From NCBI GenBank assembly GCA_036675645.1, contig JAKFEP010000056.1, positions 1 through 9,677 of the forward strand: 9,677 nucleotides of DNA, read 5' to 3'. The position numbers were made by a program, and so were the translations under genes. The notes under the pieces are model-generated. The model saw only the letters and a program-made list of their open reading frames with translations, was not told the origin of the DNA and did not search any database. Positions 5,888 to 9,677 of the stretch are shown here, in pieces (the first letter of the stretch is position 1; the number at the start of each line of letters is the position of its first letter). This DNA is from Methylotenera_A sp036675645 (lineage in GTDB: Bacteria; Pseudomonadota; Gammaproteobacteria; Burkholderiales; Methylophilaceae).

Positions 5888-6700
5888 ATGCTGATTGATA
5901 CACACTGCCATCTGGATGCCGCTGAGTTTGATGCAGATCGAGATATAGAGGCTAGTTTGGCTGCACAAACTGGGGTGCGCATGATTGTCGTGCCGTCAGT
6001 GACGCCCGAAAATTTTCAAAACGTGATTCAACTGTCAGCCCAGCATCCGCATGTGTGCTATGCGCTAGGCATGCACCCTATGTTCATCGACAACGCTAGC
6101 CCCGGTGATATCAAACGCTTGCATGCATTAATTTCAAAGCAATTGGCCGAACCAAATAAGTTGGTGGCAGTGGGCGAAATTGGTTTGGATTTTTTTGTCA
6201 CCCAGCAAAATCGTGAAACACAGGAATATTTTTTTTCTGAGCAGCTAAAAATTGCCAAAGAATTCAATTTGCCGGTGATTCTGCACGTGCGTCGTGCAGT
6301 AGATGATGTGCTGAAACACCTGCGCAAATATAAAATGACGGGCGGTATTGCACATGCATTCAATGGTAGTCCGCAACAAGCAGAAGAATTCATTAAGCTA
6401 GGGTTTAAACTAGGTTTCGGTGGTGCCATGACTTGTGCGCGTGCGCTAAGAATTCGTGAACTCGCTAAAAATCTGTCGATAGAGAGTATTGTTTTAGAAA
6501 CGGATGCGCCTGATATTCCGCCAGAATGGATAGGTAGCAAAGGCAGGAATAGCCCGAAAGAGCTAATGAAAATTGCAGAAACTTTAGCCGATTTAAGGCG
6601 CATGCCAGTGTCGCAAATCATTGAAATTACAGGCAAAAATTCTTTACATATTCTGCCTAAATTAGCCAGTTTATGCACACCACTTGAAGTGTTACATTAA
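5888..6700 (+). CDS. TatD-family metal-dependent hydrolase (YjjV-like)
   Basis: An amidohydrolase-fold TIM-barrel protein of the TatD group, which includes 3'-5' exonucleases acting in DNA repair/turnover and D-aminoacyl-tRNA-related activities; the exact substrate is not inferred. Metal-binding motifs are all present: IDTHCHLD at the start, VGEIGLDFF, VILHVRRA, GIAHAFNGS and LETDAPDIPP. The VPSVTPENF segment and LETDAPD ending resemble E. coli YjjV more than TatD or YcfH. I chose the ATG at 5888 because family members begin M(L/F)IDTHCH. An in-frame ATG at 5867 would add seven residues; neither has a good ribosome binding site. From 5888 the protein has 270 residues, normal for the family. 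It lies behind ribD with a structured spacer between. Confidence 0.93.
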   Translation: MLIDTHCHLDAAEFDADRDIEASLAAQTGVRMIVVPSVTPENFQNVIQLSAQHPHVCYALGMHPMFIDNASPGDIKRLHALISKQLAEPNKLVAVGEIGLDFFVTQQNRETQEYFFSEQLKIAKEFNLPVILHVRRAVDDVLKHLRKYKMTGGIAHAFNGSPQQAEEFIKLGFKLGFGGAMTCARALRIRELAKNLSIESIVLETDAPDIPPEWIGSKGRNSPKELMKIAETLADLRRMPVSQIIEITGKNSLHILPKLASLCTPLEVLH

Positions 6701-6998
6701 GTTATTAAAAAAACTGTGTAAAACCAATGGCATACTGTAAGTGATTGTTTTTTATAGTAAAAAAAGTAGATTAAAAAATGAACTTTTTGAAAAAAGCCTT
6801 ATAAATTGATAAGTTACGGTTTTAAGACACAGTAATCCACAAAGTTATCCACAGATTTTGTGGATGGAAAAGCGTAAAAAATAAAAGCAAATTAAATGCA
6901 AGCGTTTTAATTAAAATTATTTATACCGTTTTTAAATTTATGGCATGAAAATTGTATTTAAACCTAATCAACATCTCGCAAAATAAAACGAAAAAAAT
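6701..6998. other. AT-rich spacer between the TatD-family gene and mtnA
   Basis: The 298-bp spacer is strongly AT-rich with many A and T runs, including a T6-A-tag-T-A7 inverted repeat near 6750-6767. Apart from the DnaA-box cluster at 6833-6867, I see no open reading frame, no GC-stem terminator for the gene to the left, and no promoter for mtnA that I can place with confidence. The A-rich tract just before the mtnA ATG lacks a Shine-Dalgarno. Confidence 0.6.
6833..6867. promoter_or_regulatory. DnaA-box cluster
   Basis: One perfect DnaA box, TTATCCACA (6845-6853), is preceded 12 bp earlier by a one-mismatch box TAATCCACA (6833-6841). It is followed by an opposed TGTGGATGG (6859-6867, two mismatches on the other strand). 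The second and third form a perfect inverted repeat ATCCACA-5 nt-TGTGGAT (6847-6865). DnaA boxes occur at oriC, in DnaA-regulated promoters and in titration/reactivation sites. No dnaA, dnaN or rpmH is here, so a regulatory or titration role for mtnA or the chromosome is more likely than the origin itself, but this is inference. Confidence 0.5.
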
Positions 6999-8093
6999 AT
7001 GAAAATCGCACAACAAAATAATCGCAGCAATTGGCGTACTATTTGGCCGGATGCACGCTGCAAATTTGTCGAAATTATTGATCAAACCAAGCTCCCGTTT
7101 AAGTTTGAAACTGTGCGTGTGCATACGCTAACGCAAATGGCACATGCTATTTCAAGTATGCAGGTGCGTGGTGCGCCATTAATTGGCGTGGCAGCAGCTT
7201 ATGGCATGGCATTGGCTATGCTGGAAGATGAGTCTGATGCTAATTTACAGGCTGCGGCAGACATGCTTAAAAGTAGCCGCCCCACTGCAGTAAATTTAGC
7301 CTGGGCGGTAGACCGAATGGTTGCTGCCTTGCAAGCAACTCCACACAGCAGGAGAAATTTTACTGCTTGGCATGATGCCGCAAACATTGCCGAGGAAGAT
7401 GTAGCGCAGAATCAAGCAATTGGCCAGCATGGTGTTGAGCTAATCAAAAGCAAATATCAAAATAAGCCTTTTAATATTCTGACGCACTGTAATGCCGGCT
7501 GGCTAGCAACTGTGGATTTTGGTACTGCGCTGGCGCCGATATACGCTGCACACGATGCTGGCATCAAGGTACACGTGTGGGTCGGCGAAACACGCCCACG
7601 CAACCAAGGTGCATTTTTAACGGCTTGGGAGCTAGCACAACATGGCGTTCCGCACACGGTGATCACTGATAATGCCGGTGGTCATTTAATGCAGCAGGGT
7701 TTAGTGGATATGGTGATTGTAGGCGCAGACCGTGTCACAGCTAACGGTGATGTCTGCAATAAAATTGGCACTTATTTAAAGGCGCTGGCTGCACACGACA
7801 ACCAGGTTCCTTTTTATGCCGCTGTGCCAACACCCACGATTGACTGGGCGTTAAGTAGTGGTAAAGACATCGAAATTGAAGAGCGCAATGTTAACGAAGT
7901 GAGCCATATACAAGGCTGGGAAGATATAGCTGCCGATGGTAATCTGCAAACAGTACGCGTGATTCCAATTGAATCAAGCGCTGCTAATCCGGCATTTGAT
8001 GTGACTCCAGCACGATTGGTGACAGGCATCATCACTGAAAAAGGCGTGTTTGCTCCACAAAACTTGCTGCAAATAACTAATCCATTGCTTTAA
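6999..8093 (+). CDS. mtnA: S-methyl-5-thioribose-1-phosphate isomerase
   Basis: A 364-aa cytosolic enzyme of the methionine salvage pathway that isomerises the aldose 5-methylthioribose-1-phosphate to 5-methylthioribulose-1-phosphate; the fold is shared with eIF2B subunits. Signatures: RGAPLIGVAAAYG (57-69), THCNAGWLAT (162-171) containing the catalytic Cys164, VWVGETRPRNQGA (193-205), and GADRVTANGDVCNKIGTY (242-259) containing the catalytic Asp244, spaced as in Bacillus MtnA. The C-terminal NPAFDVTPARLVTGIITEKG is also standard. Length fits the family. The ATG has no recognisable Shine-Dalgarno, only an A-rich tract. No other methionine-salvage gene (mtnK, mtnP, mtnB, mtnC, mtnD) is within the window, so MtnA here acts with enzymes encoded elsewhere. 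The next gene begins 7 bp after its stop. Confidence 0.97.
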   Translation: MKIAQQNNRSNWRTIWPDARCKFVEIIDQTKLPFKFETVRVHTLTQMAHAISSMQVRGAPLIGVAAAYGMALAMLEDESDANLQAAADMLKSSRPTAVNLAWAVDRMVAALQATPHSRRNFTAWHDAANIAEEDVAQNQAIGQHGVELIKSKYQNKPFNILTHCNAGWLATVDFGTALAPIYAAHDAGIKVHVWVGETRPRNQGAFLTAWELAQHGVPHTVITDNAGGHLMQQGLVDMVIVGADRVTANGDVCNKIGTYLKALAAHDNQVPFYAAVPTPTIDWALSSGKDIEIEERNVNEVSHIQGWEDIAADGNLQTVRVIPIESSAANPAFDVTPARLVTGIITEKGVFAPQNLLQITNPLL

Positions 8094-8100
8094 AGCGCAA

Positions 8101-9677
8101 ATGAGGAAAAAGTTTGATATTAACCGCAGATTTTTTTTAGCCTTATCTGCGGGTGCCACCCTAACCGCCATATATTTTGGCGCTAAAAATGTATTAGCAA
8201 AAAAGCCTGACAATAATAATCTTGTAAAAAAAGTACCTAGGGCTGACGCTCGTTTGGGTATCAACCTTGCAGGCCTTGCAGATTGGAATACAGAGCTTCC
8301 CTTTGTGGATCTTTTTCGTATGTCGCGCGAATGGGTCAGCCAGCCCAAGGAGGGAGCGTGGGGCTCAGGCCCTAAACTTGATCTCGATGAAAATGGCTGG
8401 GTGAAGTCTTTAGAAAAAGGCTGTCGGGCAACGAGGGTTATTTCTTCACTTCCTGCAAACCAGTATCCAAGCGGCGATTATGTTGTCTTGTACGATGGGG
8501 AGGGAGAGTTAACATCCTCAGTAGGCCAGATGATAAAGAGTGGGACAGGCCGACTCAAATTAAAAGTACATGTGAAAAAAGACTCTTTTCTAATCGACCT
8601 CATTAAAACCAACCCACAAAATTATCTTCGTAATATCAGAGTCATTTTACCTAGCTTTGAGTCAACTTATCTTATAAATCCATGGCATCCAAGATTTCTG
8701 AAATGCTGGTCTGGCATTGCCTGCGTGAGGTTTATGGATTTTATGAATACCAATAATTCAGCCCAAGTTAACTGGGCTGAACGTCCTAAATTAACTGATG
8801 CCAGTTTTGCAAACAAAGGCATTCCGTTAGAAATGATGGTGGATTTAGCCACTAGATTAAACACAGATGCATGGTTTTGCATGCCGCATCAGGCAGATGA
8901 TAATTACATCAAGCAGTTTGCCCTTTACGTTAGGGATAATTTAAAACCGGGACTGCGGGCTTGGGTAGAGTATTCGAATGAAGTCTGGAACGGTGGATTC
9001 GAGCAACATCAGTATGCTTCCAAAGCAGGTCAGCGCCTAAAGTTTGCTGATAAACCGTGGGAGGCTGCATGGCGATATTACGCTTACCGTTCAGTACAGA
9101 TTTTCAAAATCTGGACTGATGTCTATAACAGGCATGACCGCTTCGTCAGGGTTTTGGCTTCACAAGCAGCCAATGAATATGCCTCTGACCAGATTTTAAG
9201 TTTTCAAGACGCTGCCAACGTAGCGGATGTATTGGCAATAGCGCCCTATGTATCGTTTAATGTATTGCCTAGCGATGAAGATGGTATCAATGACAAGGCT
9301 GTGAGCGCATGGAGCTTAGATAGACTATTTGAGCACCTAAATAAAACAGCATTGCCACAAAGCCTGCAATGGGTTAAAAATAGTAAAAAAGTAGCCGACG
9401 AGTATGGGCTTAATTTAGTGGCTTATGAAGCAGGGCAGCATCTAGTGGGTGTAAGCGGCGCTGAAAATAATGATAAGCTGACTCAGTTATTTAAACAGGC
9501 CAATGCAGATAAACGGATGGGCGATATTTATGCAAAAAGCCTGGCGATGTGGACGCAACTGGGTGGCGACTTAAGTTGTAGTTATTATAGTGTTGGCGGA
9601 TGGTCTAAATGGGGTAGCTGGGGTTTGCTGCAACATTATGCTGATTCGCCTACAAGCTCGCCTAAATTGATGGCGAC
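8101..9677 (+). CDS. Exported glycoside-hydrolase-like (clan A type) protein, C-terminus outside window
   Basis: The frame is open for 525 codons to the right edge. The N-terminus NRRFFLALSAG (8-18), followed by a hydrophobic stretch to about residue 33 (ending VLA), resembles a Tat signal peptide with an RRxFL core, predicting periplasmic or surface export. The mature part begins LGINLAGLADWNTELPF (52-68), like the first barrel strand of clan GH-A enzymes. A beta-rich insertion follows at about 105-185, and then barrel-like segments. VEYSNEVWNGGF (289-300) places an Asn-Glu pair (N293-E294) as the likely acid/base, and VAYEAGQH (440-447) places E443 as a possible nucleophile, the spacing and context expected of retaining clan-A hydrolases. 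I recall similar proteins annotated vaguely as cellulose-binding; I assign no substrate. The ATG lacks a Shine-Dalgarno and lies 7 bp after mtnA, suggesting coupling. Confidence 0.75.
   Translation, partial: MRKKFDINRRFFLALSAGATLTAIYFGAKNVLAKKPDNNNLVKKVPRADARLGINLAGLADWNTELPFVDLFRMSREWVSQPKEGAWGSGPKLDLDENGWVKSLEKGCRATRVISSLPANQYPSGDYVVLYDGEGELTSSVGQMIKSGTGRLKLKVHVKKDSFLIDLIKTNPQNYLRNIRVILPSFESTYLINPWHPRFLKCWSGIACVRFMDFMNTNNSAQVNWAERPKLTDASFANKGIPLEMMVDLATRLNTDAWFCMPHQADDNYIKQFALYVRDNLKPGLRAWVEYSNEVWNGGFEQHQYASKAGQRLKFADKPWEAAWRYYAYRSVQIFKIWTDVYNRHDRFVRVLASQAANEYASDQILSFQDAANVADVLAIAPYVSFNVLPSDEDGINDKAVSAWSLDRLFEHLNKTALPQSLQWVKNSKKVADEYGLNLVAYEAGQHLVGVSGAENNDKLTQLFKQANADKRMGDIYAKSLAMWTQLGGDLSCSYYSVGGWSKWGSWGLLQHYADSPTSSPKLMA

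Noticed and set aside
6058..6678. A 206-codon minus-strand frame inside the TatD-family gene
   Set aside because: The plus strand carries every TatD metal-binding motif; the antisense frame is low-complexity, Ser/Leu/Cys-rich, and typical of a shadow.
6847..6865. The inverted repeat ATCCACA/TGTGGAT as a transcription terminator for the TatD-family gene
   Set aside because: The stem is short and no T run follows on either strand; DnaA boxes explain the sequence better.
6701..6998. The spacer as the chromosomal replication origin
   Set aside because: Only one perfect box is present and none of the usual origin neighbours (dnaA, dnaN, rpmH) is in view; origin status cannot be supported from this window.

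Overview
The window looks like chromosomal housekeeping DNA from a betaproteobacterium, most plausibly of the Methylophilaceae type (Methylotenera/Methylophilus relatives). The clues are moderate GC with AT-rich spacers, the glyA-nrdR-ribD order common in proteobacteria, an AlgC-type phosphomannomutase, IscX, and an RR-motif-exported hydrolase. The taxon is an inference from gene content and style; no marker gene such as 16S rRNA is present.

Left part, minus strand (2373 down to 1): a compact four-gene run. iscX (Fe-S cluster assembly accessory protein) is followed by a small DUF3307-type membrane protein with a TTG start, then an AlgC-type phosphomannomutase/phosphoglucomutase, then a membrane-anchored retropepsin-like aspartic protease cut by the left window edge. 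Spacers are 5-45 bp, so one transcript is likely.

Divergent spacer (2374-2781, about 410 bp): no protein gene of normal size. It holds candidate promoters facing both ways, a well-formed minus-strand rho-independent terminator upstream of iscX, and an imperfect 15-bp direct repeat with a 22-bp period. A minus-strand promoter overlapping the glyA promoter, plus that terminator, would define an unannotated antisense or small RNA of about 240 nt.

Middle, plus strand (2782-6700): glyA (serine hydroxymethyltransferase), nrdR (repressor of ribonucleotide reductase genes), ribD (bifunctional riboflavin enzyme) and a YjjV-like TatD-family hydrolase. glyA/nrdR and ribD/tatD are separated by GC-rich structured spacers that share several short words in the same order and may be copies of one intergenic repeat family.

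Right part (6701-9677): an AT-rich 298-bp spacer with a tight cluster of DnaA-box-like sites, one of them perfect. It is followed by mtnA (methylthioribose-1-phosphate isomerase). Seven bases further on begins a long exported protein, open to the right window edge, with an RR-type signal peptide and a glycoside-hydrolase clan-A-like pattern.

All recognisable genes appear intact apart from the two cut by the window ends. I see no mobile element, CRISPR array, tRNA or rRNA. The most interesting unexplained parts are the glyA/iscX spacer, the DnaA-box cluster and the exported barrel protein.
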